Made by a program: the position numbers and the translations under genes | Assembly: GCA_012719125.1 (NCBI GenBank) | Contig: JAAYAY010000231.1 | Span: 1-56,393, forward strand | Length of the DNA stretch: 56,393 nucleotides | Direction of reading: 5' to 3' | Source of the DNA: Planctomycetaceae bacterium | GTDB lineage: Bacteria; Planctomycetota; Planctomycetia; Pirellulales; Thermoguttaceae | The notes under the pieces: generated by a model | The model's input: the letters and a program-made list of their open reading frames with translations, nothing else | What the model was told of the DNA's origin: nothing | Database searches by the model: none | Shown: positions 23,608 to 32,663 of the stretch, one piece after another | Layout of the letters: every line of letters begins with the position of its first letter | Numbering within the stretch: position 1 is the stretch's first letter

Positions 23608-24918
23608 ATGGGACGTCTTGGGTTTGCGATTCTGTTTCTCCTATCTGCTGCGGCCGGAACTGCGTGGGCCGCCGAGCCGGTTCTCGTGGCGGCCGATCCG
23701 GGTGGGGCGGCCGGGCGTCTGGGCGCGCCGGCCTGGGCCAGGATCGATCTGGCGACGTTGCCGGACGGTGTCGGGCCCGATCGCCTGGGGCTCGTCGAGG
23801 TGACGGCTGCTGCCGGCCCAACCGCCAGGCCGATTCCCGCCCAGTTCGTGCCGGAGAAGGCCGGCTCAACCGCTGGCACGCTCTGGTGGCCTATGCCGCC
23901 CGGCAAAGCCGGTTCCCGGCGTTTCCACATCGTCAAGTTGCAGGGGCAGAGTTCTCCAGCGCTGAGCGCCCGGGTGGACGAGGATCGCCAGGCCGTCGAC
24001 GTGGCCGACGGCAGCAAGCCGGTCCTGCGTTACAACCACGGCACGGTTCCGCCCCCACCGGAGATCGTCGAACAGTACGAGAAGAAGACGAAGCCGCCCC
24101 AATTCTTCGCCCGGGGCGACTACATCCATCCAGTCTTCGGTCCCGACGGCGAGGCCCTGACCGACGACTATTCCCTCGACCATCCCCATCACCGCGGCAT
24201 CTGCTGGGCCTGGCCGGTCGTTCGCTGGAAGGGAGAATCGCGGGATATCTGGGCGGTGCGCGTCTTGCCGGAAGAGCCGGGCGGCGTGTGGGCTAGGCCG
24301 GTGTCGCTCGATCGGGTCGAAGCGGGCCCGGTGCTCGCCCTGGTCGAAGCCGAGAGCGTCTGGAAATGGGGCGACGAGACGCCCGTCGTGGCGGAACACG
24401 TGGCGATCCGCGCCTTCCGCGAGCAGCAGCGGTGCCGGTTCATCGACATCGACGTGCGGTTGACTGCGCTGGTCGACGATCTGTCGCTGGGCGGTCGTCC
24501 TCAGGCGGGATACGGCGGGTTCACCTTCCGGACCTATCCGGAATTCGATCAGCGGAAGATCGACATGCACATTGCCCCGCCGGGACCGGCACTTCGGCAG
24601 GCCTGGTATCACCTGACGGGCAACTTCCCCGGCGGCAAGGGCCCGGCCGGCGTGTTGTTGATGGAGCATGTCGGCAACCCGGACTATCCGAGCTATCCCA
24701 ACCCGCAAACGAGCGACGCCGTCCCCGGTTCCTATCCCCGTTGGCGTTCCATCCAGCCGGCCTGGCCCGGCGATCGCGAAGTGCCGCTGGTCAAGGGGGA
24801 GCCGCTCGTCCTGAGGCACCGCCTGTGGATTCACCCCGGACTAAGCGACGGGCGGACGCTCGCCGACGCGTGGGCCAGCTATGCCCAGCCCGTTTCCGCA
24901 ACCTTGGATCACAAGTAA
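23608..24918 (+). CDS. PmoA-like (DUF6807) secreted protein
   Basis: A 436-residue protein with signal peptide ('LGFAILFLLSAAAGTAWA'). The core has the PmoA/DUF6807 signature seen in many planctomycete glycan loci: 'FARGDYIHPVFGPDGEALTD', 'DHPHHRGICWAW', later 'GGFTFRTYPEF' and 'VLLMEHVGNPDYPSYPNPQT'. The family name comes from an old link with methane oxygenase that is unlikely to reflect function. It is usually found beside Gfo/Idh/MocA oxidoreductases, as here (next gene, 33 bases on), and the two are probably functionally linked in carbohydrate processing. ATG 23608 follows 'cgggagg'. Exact activity is unknown. Confidence 0.8.
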   Translation: MGRLGFAILFLLSAAAGTAWAAEPVLVAADPGGAAGRLGAPAWARIDLATLPDGVGPDRLGLVEVTAAAGPTARPIPAQFVPEKAGSTAGTLWWPMPPGKAGSRRFHIVKLQGQSSPALSARVDEDRQAVDVADGSKPVLRYNHGTVPPPPEIVEQYEKKTKPPQFFARGDYIHPVFGPDGEALTDDYSLDHPHHRGICWAWPVVRWKGESRDIWAVRVLPEEPGGVWARPVSLDRVEAGPVLALVEAESVWKWGDETPVVAEHVAIRAFREQQRCRFIDIDVRLTALVDDLSLGGRPQAGYGGFTFRTYPEFDQRKIDMHIAPPGPALRQAWYHLTGNFPGGKGPAGVLLMEHVGNPDYPSYPNPQTSDAVPGSYPRWRSIQPAWPGDREVPLVKGEPLVLRHRLWIHPGLSDGRTLADAWASYAQPVSATLDHK

Positions 24919-24951
24919 GAGAACTGGAACCAACGATGAAGGAGAGACATC

Positions 24952-26340
24952 ATGCCGGACAATCACAGGTTTTCTCGACGTGAGTTCGTATCGACGGCGG
25001 CCAAGGTCGGTGCGATCGGCGCTGCCGTTCCCACCCTGATCCCCCGGTCGGTCCTCGCCGCGCCCGGCAAGCCGGGGGCCAACGACCGCATCCAGCTCGG
25101 CCTGATCGGCGCCGGCGCGATGGGCAACGCCAACTTGAGCGCCTGCGCCAAGTACGACGACGTCGACGTGGTGGCCGTCTGCGACGTCTGGAAGGCCCAT
25201 CTGGACAAGACGCTGCAGAAGTACGGCAACAAGCCCAAAGGCTATCGCGACTATCGGGAGGTGCTGGCCGAGAAGGGCGTCGACGCGGTGATCCTCGCGA
25301 CTCCCCATCACTGGCACTGCCGGCAAGCGGTCGACGCCTGCGAGGCGGGCAAGGACCTCTACCTGCAGAAACCGATGTCGCTGCATCTGGCCGAGAGCCG
25401 CGTGATCAAGAACGCCGTTCTCCGGCACAAGCGGGTTTGCCAGGTGGGCACGCAGATCCACGCCACGGAGAACTACCGCCGCGTGGTGGAATGGGTGCAG
25501 TCGGGACGGCTCGGCCAGATCAGCATGGTACGGACGTTCCTGATGTCGAACGAAGGCAACCCGCCCGACGGCCTGGGATTTCCCCCCGACGGCAACCCGC
25601 CGGAAGGGCTCGACTGGGAACTGTGGGTCGGCCCCGGCCCCATGCGGCCCTTCAACCAGAACATCGTCAAGAACGGCTGGTCGCACACGCTGTTCCTCGA
25701 TTATGGCGGGGGGCGGACCTGCGGCATGGCCAACCACATTCTCGACCTGCCCTTCTGGGCCCTGGACCTCGGCTTCCCGGTGCGGGTGCAGAGCACCAGC
25801 TCCAAGCATTGCGTGAACGACAACACCGACGCGCCCGACACGCACGAGGTGACCTGGGAATTTCCCAACGTCGTCATGTCGTGGATGATGTCGCAGGTGA
25901 GCAGTTTCGGCTTCAACCTCCAGGACGTCGAGCGCTACACCAAGCACGGCGCCCCGATGGAAGAGGGAGTTCAGCGCCGCCTGGGCTACTACATTCACGC
26001 CGCCAAGGCCACCCTGTTCGGCAACTACGACGCGCACACGATCGTACCCCAGGTGCCGGAACTCGTGGGCGCCGAACCGCCCGAAAAGACCATCCCGCCT
26101 TCACCCGGCCACGAGCGGGAATGGCTCGATTGCATCCGCACGCGCCAGGAGCCGAGTTGTGGGGTGAACTACTCCCACAAGGTCAACACGGCCAACATGC
26201 TGGCCAACCTGGCCATGAAGGCGGGGCGTTCGCTACGCTTCGACCCGGCCACCGAGAGCATCGTCGACGATCCGGAAGCGACCAGGCTGGCCAAGCCCGA
26301 GTACCGCGCCCCGTGGAAGTTCCCGGAAGAATACCTGTAG
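24952..26340 (+). CDS. Tat-exported Gfo/Idh/MocA oxidoreductase
   Basis: A 462-residue oxidoreductase with a Tat signal ('SRREFVSTAAKVGAIGAAVP'), so it is folded with its nucleotide in the cytoplasm and exported. The Rossmann motif is 'LIGAGAMGNANLS'. 'ILATPHHWHCRQAVDACEAG' and 'LYLQKPMSLHLAES' (QKP in place of EKP) follow. The C-terminal half has 'GGGRTCGMANHILDLPFWAL'. Tat-exported members are abundant in planctomycetes and are thought to act on extracytoplasmic sugars or sugar derivatives. Located directly after the PmoA-like gene and before GH84. Confidence 0.9.
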   Translation: MPDNHRFSRREFVSTAAKVGAIGAAVPTLIPRSVLAAPGKPGANDRIQLGLIGAGAMGNANLSACAKYDDVDVVAVCDVWKAHLDKTLQKYGNKPKGYRDYREVLAEKGVDAVILATPHHWHCRQAVDACEAGKDLYLQKPMSLHLAESRVIKNAVLRHKRVCQVGTQIHATENYRRVVEWVQSGRLGQISMVRTFLMSNEGNPPDGLGFPPDGNPPEGLDWELWVGPGPMRPFNQNIVKNGWSHTLFLDYGGGRTCGMANHILDLPFWALDLGFPVRVQSTSSKHCVNDNTDAPDTHEVTWEFPNVVMSWMMSQVSSFGFNLQDVERYTKHGAPMEEGVQRRLGYYIHAAKATLFGNYDAHTIVPQVPELVGAEPPEKTIPPSPGHEREWLDCIRTRQEPSCGVNYSHKVNTANMLANLAMKAGRSLRFDPATESIVDDPEATRLAKPEYRAPWKFPEEYL

Positions 26341-26373
26341 CCATTCCGTATGCCGAAGGCATTCAACCCCATA

Positions 26374-26419
26374 GCCCAGGGCAAGCCACGCGGCTCTGCC
26401 GCGCGGCGCCGCCCTGGGT
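26374..26419. repeat. 'cccagggc...gccctggg' palindrome
   Basis: Inverted repeat with arms 'gcccagggc' and 'gccctgggt' enclosing a GC-rich centre that can fold further. The preceding 'attcaaccccatagcccagg' is of a kind I recall as scattered in planctomycete genomes. It lies 20 bases before the GH84 gene. Confidence 0.6.
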
Positions 26420-26438
26420 CACGTTCTGAGGTGAAACC

Positions 26439-29042
26439 ATGAAACGAATGCTCCTTCTGTGCGTCCTGGCGGCCGGGCTATGGCAACCAGTGATCCTTCG
26501 TGCCGAATCCCCCTGCCCCATCGTTCCACCGCCGAAGGTGTATCGCGATCTGGGCCGCCAGCTCACGCTCGATACCTCCGCGGCGGTCATCGTGGTCGGC
26601 ACTGCGGCAACCGAACCCGAACACTATGCCGCCGAATACCTGCAAACCCAGATCGAGCGGCGGTTCAAACACAAGCTGCCGATCTGCGACGAAACGAAGG
26701 TACCGGAAACCGCCGTTCAGGTACTGCTGCTGGGCCAGGTCGACACGAACATGTGGCTCGGCCGGCTCTGCAAAGCGCACAAGATCGACCTGACCTGTGA
26801 CTCGCCCGGCCACGACGGTTTTGTCATCGAGTGCCTGCACGACGGCCCACGACAGATCGTCCTCATTGGCGGCTGCAACCCGCGGGCCGTGGTCTACGGG
26901 CAGAACGCCTGGTTCGATCTGTTGCGACAGGAGGGAGAGAAAGTCGTGTTCCCGGCCGTTACGGTTCGCGACTGGCCGAGCATTCCCTGGCGCGGACGGC
27001 CCCATTCCGTCTTGAAACAGCACCTGGTTTCCGGTGCCCTGGACGCCTATCTTCGCGCCCGCCTCAACTTCACCGATGTCCGCGACGATCCCGACGTGGA
27101 ACCCACCGTCATCTTCCCGGCTCGCAAGGCGTCGATGGGTTTTCCGGCCGGTAAACCGATCGACCGGCCGCTGGTGGAGCAGATGATTCGCGAGTCGCAC
27201 CGCCGCGGCTTGTTCGTCTACGGGACGGTGTCGTGCGGAGTGCCTGCCGAGAAGACCGACGACGTGATCAAGACCTTCGAGGAACTGATCGCGCTGGGCG
27301 TCGACGGGCTGTGGATCTCTTTCGACGACGTGGGGGCCGGGGAGAACGCCGCCAACGTGGTGCGGCGGGTGCTGGAACTGGGCAAGCGGTACGACATGAC
27401 GGACCGCAAGATCGCGATCACGCCGCCGTCGGGCGACTACCAGAACATCGACACGCCGTTCAACCACCAAGCCGCGGGCCAGTGGGGCCTGGAGGAAGCT
27501 CAATGGATGTTCACCCGGGTGCCCTGTGCCGACGACTTGCAGATGGCCCGGGAGATCGGCATCTCGGGTCTGCCCGGCTGGTGGCACAACCTGGTCAATA
27601 TGCCGGGCGGGTTTCTGCACAACGGCGACGTGCTGTGCCCGCTCCGCAAGGATTGGGGCCCCGCCTACGTCAACCCGCAGCCGCTGGCCAACGGTTGGCA
27701 TCATCCGAGCTACGAGCAGTTGCGCGACGCCGAGAAGCACACCGGTTGCGTGCTGGTCTGGGGCATCATCGGCGGATGGCCCCAGGAGTATCAACTGGGA
27801 GATCTTGGGGCGTGGGCCTGGGCTCCGGCGGCCTACGACTGGCAGCGGACGTGCGACGGGGCCTACCGGCTGCTCTATGGACCGCAGCAGGTGGGCTCTG
27901 CCCGAGCGTTCGACGCCAAGCTGGCCGAACTGAAGGACCTGTTTCATCTTCCGCCGTGGCGTTTCTGGGCGGAAGGCGACCGGCCGTTTGTGGGCTGGCC
28001 CTGCCGCCTAAAGAAAGTGGAGGACCGCCCCAAGGCCCTGGCCCTGCTCGACCAGCTCGATTCTCTGGCAGCAGCGTTGAGACGTGAAGCGCCCGCACAG
28101 ACGGCCATCGATGCGACTCGTCTGAAGACGATCTACCTGGACCCGATGGTTGATACTCTCGACTACGGGCGGCGGATGACGTTGCTCGACTATCCCGAGT
28201 ATACGGCCGCCGACCTCGAACAGACGATGATTTCGCTGCTGGAAGCGGGCAAGCCGGAAGAGGCCCAGCGGCATCTCGCCGAGGCAGGCGACCGGATTGG
28301 CCCGCAGTTGGATCGAATTGAAAAGGAATTGGCGGACCTGAAGCAGATCGAGGAGTACGTGGCCCAGTGGCGGCAGCGGATTTCGGGCCTGGAATACTGG
28401 CAGAAGCTGGTTGTCCGCCGGCGAGCGAACATGAGCCGGCGGTTCCAGAAGTTGCTGCACGGAGACGCGGCCAGTCTGTTTCCCTACATGGAACAGGTCG
28501 GCGACGACCAACTTGAATCGCTGTTCGCCAGACTGCCTGATCCGCCCAGCGGCAAGGTGTTGGCCGAGCTTGGAGCGGCGGATTGGCTGAAGACGCCAGC
28601 GCGATTCCAGGGCGAATTCTGTGTGGGCGAGTTCAAGTCGAAGGCGGGTGGGCTGGTGGCGATCGCCTATCCACGCGGCGTTCCTTCCGAGCCGGGCGAC
28701 GGGGGGGAGGTGTTTGCCGAGGTTGCCGTGCCCGATCATGCCGGGCGGCTTGTGCTCGACGCGTTCGTCAACGATACGCGGCTCGAGAAACGCTATCCGG
28801 GTTTTCGGTTCATGCAGTTGTGGGCCAATGATCGCCTGATTTGGGAAGAGGACATTGCACCGACGCGTGCGGGAAAGGAATGGGTCTCGCTGGATGTGAC
28901 GGAACCGGCGGGTGTGGATTCGCGGCTCCGGCTGCGGTTCTGCGTGGTGGATAAGCGAGGGGTCGGCGATCATCTTTCCGTAGCATTTCTGGGGCCGGTT
29001 CGTTTGCGGGCGGTTGAGGGGGCAAAGGCTGCAACGCAGTAG
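26439..29042 (+). CDS. GH84-type beta-N-acetylglucosaminidase, secreted
   Basis: An 867-residue protein with signal peptide ('MLLLCVLAAGLWQPVILRA'). The N-terminal domain (~25-175) is GH20b/GH84-N-like ('HYAAEYLQTQIERRF', 'VLIGGCNPRAVVYGQN'). The barrel follows from 'DWPSIPWRGRP', with the catalytic Asp-Asp pair D296-D297 in 'LWISFDDVG', the hallmark position of GH84 O-GlcNAcase/hyaluronidase-type enzymes. After the barrel are helical and beta-rich parts (~560-860) with a possible carbohydrate-binding role. It acts by substrate-assisted cleavage of beta-GlcNAc. Together with the GH89-like and GH20 genes it makes three amino-sugar exoglycosidase types in one block. Confidence 0.82.
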   Translation: MKRMLLLCVLAAGLWQPVILRAESPCPIVPPPKVYRDLGRQLTLDTSAAVIVVGTAATEPEHYAAEYLQTQIERRFKHKLPICDETKVPETAVQVLLLGQVDTNMWLGRLCKAHKIDLTCDSPGHDGFVIECLHDGPRQIVLIGGCNPRAVVYGQNAWFDLLRQEGEKVVFPAVTVRDWPSIPWRGRPHSVLKQHLVSGALDAYLRARLNFTDVRDDPDVEPTVIFPARKASMGFPAGKPIDRPLVEQMIRESHRRGLFVYGTVSCGVPAEKTDDVIKTFEELIALGVDGLWISFDDVGAGENAANVVRRVLELGKRYDMTDRKIAITPPSGDYQNIDTPFNHQAAGQWGLEEAQWMFTRVPCADDLQMAREIGISGLPGWWHNLVNMPGGFLHNGDVLCPLRKDWGPAYVNPQPLANGWHHPSYEQLRDAEKHTGCVLVWGIIGGWPQEYQLGDLGAWAWAPAAYDWQRTCDGAYRLLYGPQQVGSARAFDAKLAELKDLFHLPPWRFWAEGDRPFVGWPCRLKKVEDRPKALALLDQLDSLAAALRREAPAQTAIDATRLKTIYLDPMVDTLDYGRRMTLLDYPEYTAADLEQTMISLLEAGKPEEAQRHLAEAGDRIGPQLDRIEKELADLKQIEEYVAQWRQRISGLEYWQKLVVRRRANMSRRFQKLLHGDAASLFPYMEQVGDDQLESLFARLPDPPSGKVLAELGAADWLKTPARFQGEFCVGEFKSKAGGLVAIAYPRGVPSEPGDGGEVFAEVAVPDHAGRLVLDAFVNDTRLEKRYPGFRFMQLWANDRLIWEEDIAPTRAGKEWVSLDVTEPAGVDSRLRLRFCVVDKRGVGDHLSVAFLGPVRLRAVEGAKAATQ

Positions 29043-29060
29043 TGGTCTGCAACAAGGCGA

Positions 29061-29079
29061 TTGTTCGCGGAGCGAACAA
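29061..29079. repeat. 'ttgttcgcggagcgaacaa' hairpin
   Basis: Perfect 8-bp stem (29061-29068 / 29072-29079) with three-base loop, in the 62-base gap before the symporter. It resembles a short palindromic repeat common in planctomycetes. It could also lower read-through from GH84 into the symporter. Confidence 0.55.
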
Positions 29080-29104
29080 CGACACTTATTCGGAAGAGAG
29101 CCTT

Positions 29105-30883
29105 ATGACGCTGGACGGGATTGACTGGACGATCGTCGTTGCGTTTCTGGTAATCACGCTCGGCATCGGCCTGGCCGTGACGAAGCGGGCCGGGAGCAGT
29201 TCGGCCGAGTTCTTCCTGTCGGGTCGCGGGATGCCGTGGTGGCTGTTGGGCTTGTCGATGGTGGCGACGACGTTTTCGGCGGGCACGCCCAACCTGGTGA
29301 CCGACATCGTGCGTCAGAAGGGCGTGGCCGGGAACTGGGTCTGGTGGGCCTTTCTACTCACGGGCATGATGACGGTGTTCGTGTACGCCAAGTTGTGGCG
29401 GCGTTCGGGGGTGATGACCGACATCGAGTTCTACGAGCTCCGCTACAGCGGCCGGCCGGCTGCTCTGCTGCGGGGGTTTCGGGCCCTGTACCTGGGCGTG
29501 CTGTTCAACGTGATCGTGATGGCTTCCGCCAACCTGGCGGTCGTCAAGGTGGCCGGGGCGATGCTCGGTACTTCGCCGGTTCAAACGGTGGTGGTTGCCA
29601 GCGTCGTCACGGTTGTCTACAGCATGCTGGGCGGCCTGAGGGGCGTGTTGATCACCGACTTCTTTCAGTTCTTCGTGGCCATGGGCGGGGCGATCGCGGC
29701 GGCCGTCTATCTGCTCAATCTCGACAGCGTCGGCGGGCTGGCCGGGCTGCTGGCCCACGAGAGCGTGAGGGACAAGATCCACTTGCTGCCGGATTTCAGC
29801 AACCACGAACTGGCCCTGTCGGTGTTCATCGTTCCCCTGGCCGTGCAGTGGTGGAGCGTCTGGTATCCGGGCGCCGAACCCGGCGGCGGGGGCTACATCG
29901 CCCAGCGGATGCTGGCCGCCAAGAACGAAACGCACGCCACGGGCGCCACGCTGCTGTTCAACGTGGCCCACTATGCCTTGCGGCCCTGGCCGTGGATTCT
30001 CGTGGCGCTGGCGTCGATCGTCGTTTTTCCCACGCTCGAGTCGCTAGGTCAGGCCTTTCCGGGGGTTACCACAGACATGGTCAAGCACGACCTGGCCTAC
30101 CCCGCCATGCTCACGCTGTTGCCGAGCGGGTTGCGGGGCGTCGTGCTCGCTTCGCTGATGGCGGCCTTCATGTCGACTCTTTCGACGCACCTCAACTGGG
30201 GTTCGTCGTATCTCGTGAACGACTTCTACAAGCGGTTCGTCCGCCCAGATGCTCCCGAAAAGGAGCTGGTCTTCGCCGGCCGGCTCTGCACCCTGCTGAC
30301 CATGGTGGCCGCCGCCCTGGTCAGCCTTTGCCTCAGTAGTGCGCTCCAGGTGTTTCAGATCATCCTGCAAATCGGGGCCGGCACGGGCCTCCTGTTCATC
30401 CTTCGCTGGTTCTGGTGGCGAATCAACGCCTTCAGCGAGATCGCGGCCATGGTGGCATCCCTGGCGGTGGCGATCGTGCTTGAGTTCTTCGCCCCGGAAA
30501 GTTTGTCCAGCTCTGCAAGGATCGTCATCGGGGTCGCCGTCACAACCGTCGCCTGGTTGGTGGTGACGTTTCTGACCCGTCCGACGGCAGCCGCCACCTT
30601 GGAGAACTTTTGCCGCCTCATTCGACCGGGCGGCCCCGGCTGGGCGCCGGTGATGCGCCGCCTGGCGGAAAAGAACGAAACGGCGGCCGATACGCCCGAA
30701 ACCTCGACCGTTCCGCTGGAACTCCTGTGCACCGTCATCGGCTGCACGGCCGTCTACAGCGCCCTGTTCGCCACCGGCTACTGGCTCTACGGCAACTTCC
30801 TCCCCGCCGCGGTTCTGACGGGGCTGACGGCCGTGTCGGTCGCCGTGCTGTTTGCCACATGGAAGCGGGTGAATGCGGCGTGA
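29105..30883 (+). CDS. SSS-family sodium:solute symporter
   Basis: A 592-residue multi-span protein of the sodium:solute symporter family. 'FFLSGRGMPWWLLGLSMVAT' followed by 'TFSAGTPNLVTDIVRQKGVA' is the typical first part, then 'LLRGFRALYLGVLFNVIVMA', 'VYSMLGGLRGVLITDFFQFF' and 'SLMAAFMSTLSTHLNWGSSY', which carries the Ser/Thr residues of the Na2 site. ATG 29105 is chosen after 'ggaagagag'. It sits at the end of the glycan block, so it probably imports the released sugar (GlcNAc or an oxidised derivative) with sodium. Substrate cannot be read from sequence. Confidence 0.88.
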   Translation: MTLDGIDWTIVVAFLVITLGIGLAVTKRAGSSSAEFFLSGRGMPWWLLGLSMVATTFSAGTPNLVTDIVRQKGVAGNWVWWAFLLTGMMTVFVYAKLWRRSGVMTDIEFYELRYSGRPAALLRGFRALYLGVLFNVIVMASANLAVVKVAGAMLGTSPVQTVVVASVVTVVYSMLGGLRGVLITDFFQFFVAMGGAIAAAVYLLNLDSVGGLAGLLAHESVRDKIHLLPDFSNHELALSVFIVPLAVQWWSVWYPGAEPGGGGYIAQRMLAAKNETHATGATLLFNVAHYALRPWPWILVALASIVVFPTLESLGQAFPGVTTDMVKHDLAYPAMLTLLPSGLRGVVLASLMAAFMSTLSTHLNWGSSYLVNDFYKRFVRPDAPEKELVFAGRLCTLLTMVAAALVSLCLSSALQVFQIILQIGAGTGLLFILRWFWWRINAFSEIAAMVASLAVAIVLEFFAPESLSSSARIVIGVAVTTVAWLVVTFLTRPTAAATLENFCRLIRPGGPGWAPVMRRLAEKNETAADTPETSTVPLELLCTVIGCTAVYSALFATGYWLYGNFLPAAVLTGLTAVSVAVLFATWKRVNAA

Positions 30884-30886
30884 AGA

Positions 30887-32446
30887 TCATCGATCTTCAA
30901 CTCTGGCATTCAGTACCGCCGCAACAATCGCGTCGGCAATTGCCTTCATCCCCCTGTCGCCCGGGTGCCCGGCGACCCCGTCGTGGCGGAACGATCGTTC
31001 CGAACGAGCCGCGTTGCCCGGATCACGGCCGATCGGGCCGGCGTCGACGAAGATCCCGCCGGCCTCCTGACAGGCCTGGCGGAGCACTTCGTCCTTGGCG
31101 GCATTCGGCCAGAAGCTGCTTCGCACGACCACCAGCGGATGGCGTTTCGCCAAAGCGCATCTCAAGATGTTCATCACCCCGGCCTGGAATTGCGTCTTGG
31201 CCTCTTCGGAACTCAGCGCCGGCACATTCTCGCCGATCGCCAGGATTACCAGGTCGGGATCGAAGGTGAAGAAGTCCTTCATTTCCTGGTCGACGTCGTA
31301 GGTGGCGTAGTTGCGTTCAAAACCCGCGATGTTCTTGACCATGATCTCGGGCTGGACCCCCGTATGCCGAGCGAGGGCGGCGGTGACGAGATGCACGTAG
31401 TCCTTGTCCTCAGAACTGGCCGCCATCCCCCAGTTGCCGTCCCAGCCGATATCGGGCTTGGGACCGTGCAGGGTGATGCTGTTTCCGAGGAACAGGATTC
31501 GCCGAACGGCCGCGGGCTTGACTTCAGGTTCAGCGGCGACGGCAAACTTCGAGATGGCACTGCCGTCGCGAAACACCGGTTCAACCTGGCCGATACCGAG
31601 CCGTTCGGCCGTGCGGACCATGGTCGCCACGTCGTCGGTCAGCACGAAATCGACGCCGGCCGCGTAGAGACCCTTGAGCGCTTCCGGATCGTTCGTACAA
31701 CAGAGGTTGATGCGAACCTTGGCCGTTTTCAGCTTGGCCATGTCGTCGGGCGCCCCCGGCTTGCCGAGCAACTGGATGAAATCGTCGTGCCGGGCGATCG
31801 TGTCGTCGACGTAGTCCGAGTTGGAGCTTTGACGTTCCATGTTGCAGACGAGGATCTCCGGGCAAACCTCTCTTGCTGCCTCCGCCGCGGCCCGCCCGGC
31901 CGCCACAAAGGCCTGGTGGGTCCGCCGCTCGCGCACGATCTTCCTGGCCACGGCCGCCCCCACCTCGGCGCCCCCCTTGAGGTGCAGGTTGAGCCACACA
32001 TTGACCGGCATCACCGCCAGGGCTTCTTCGAGAGTCGGCACCCGCTCGCCCGCAAACTGCGGCCCTTTCCAGACGCCCGCATCGAGCCGCTTGATCTCGG
32101 CCAACGTCAGTTCGGCGATCTTCCCCGTCCCGTCGGTCGTGCGGTCGACCGTCGGGTCGTGCATGATCACCATCTGCTTGTCCTTGGTGAGGCAAACGTC
32201 GAGCTCGATCTGCTGAGCCCCCAGTCGAATCGCTTCACGAAACGCCGCAAGTGTATTCTCCGGATGAGTCGTGCTGGCACCCCGGTGCGCCGAAATGCCC
32301 CGGACCGGCAGCACTGGCGCATCGGCGCGGTCGTCGGCTCCGGCCGCCGTCCCGAACGACGCCAGCGTTCCCAACAAACAAGCGGCCACGTTCATCCGAA
32401 TCCACCCAAGGCAGTCCCCACGTCGCGGCAAGCGGTTTCGAATCAC
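30887..32446 (-). CDS. GDPD-SGNH hydrolase fusion protein
   Basis: A 519-residue two-domain protein. A GTG start at 32446 follows 'gaggag'. The N-terminal region holds an export signal. Residues ~48-285 are a glycerophosphodiester phosphodiesterase barrel: 'ISAHRGASTTHPENTLAAFR', 'IELDVCLTKDKQMVIMHDPT', 'FVLTDDV'. Residues ~315-515 are an SGNH/GDSL hydrolase: 'LFLGNSITLHG' with Ser323, 'LAIGENVP' and a C-terminal 'DGVAGHPGD' with the Asp/His pair. I infer sequential removal of acyl and head groups from one lipid or glycolipid substrate. It converges on the symporter with a 3-base gap and is the second GDPD protein in the window. Confidence 0.85.
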   Translation of the reverse strand: MIRNRLPRRGDCLGWIRMNVAACLLGTLASFGTAAGADDRADAPVLPVRGISAHRGASTTHPENTLAAFREAIRLGAQQIELDVCLTKDKQMVIMHDPTVDRTTDGTGKIAELTLAEIKRLDAGVWKGPQFAGERVPTLEEALAVMPVNVWLNLHLKGGAEVGAAVARKIVRERRTHQAFVAAGRAAAEAAREVCPEILVCNMERQSSNSDYVDDTIARHDDFIQLLGKPGAPDDMAKLKTAKVRINLCCTNDPEALKGLYAAGVDFVLTDDVATMVRTAERLGIGQVEPVFRDGSAISKFAVAAEPEVKPAAVRRILFLGNSITLHGPKPDIGWDGNWGMAASSEDKDYVHLVTAALARHTGVQPEIMVKNIAGFERNYATYDVDQEMKDFFTFDPDLVILAIGENVPALSSEEAKTQFQAGVMNILRCALAKRHPLVVVRSSFWPNAAKDEVLRQACQEAGGIFVDAGPIGRDPGNAARSERSFRHDGVAGHPGDRGMKAIADAIVAAVLNARVEDR

Positions 32447-32663
32447 AGTCGTCTCCTCTCCTTCCGTCGGCTACAAGAACGGCAACTCATACAGGCCCAT
32501 TCTGGCGTGCTCAGTCTTGGCTCGCAATCGGGTCAAGGCGATTTGTCGGTGCTGTTTCCGGCATCGGTACGCTCCCGACGCCGGCCCCCCAGCCGGTCGG
32601 GAGTCGGCTCCTCAGAGCTGATACTGCCCGGCTCGCTCGGGCCGGAAATGAACCGCCGCGATC

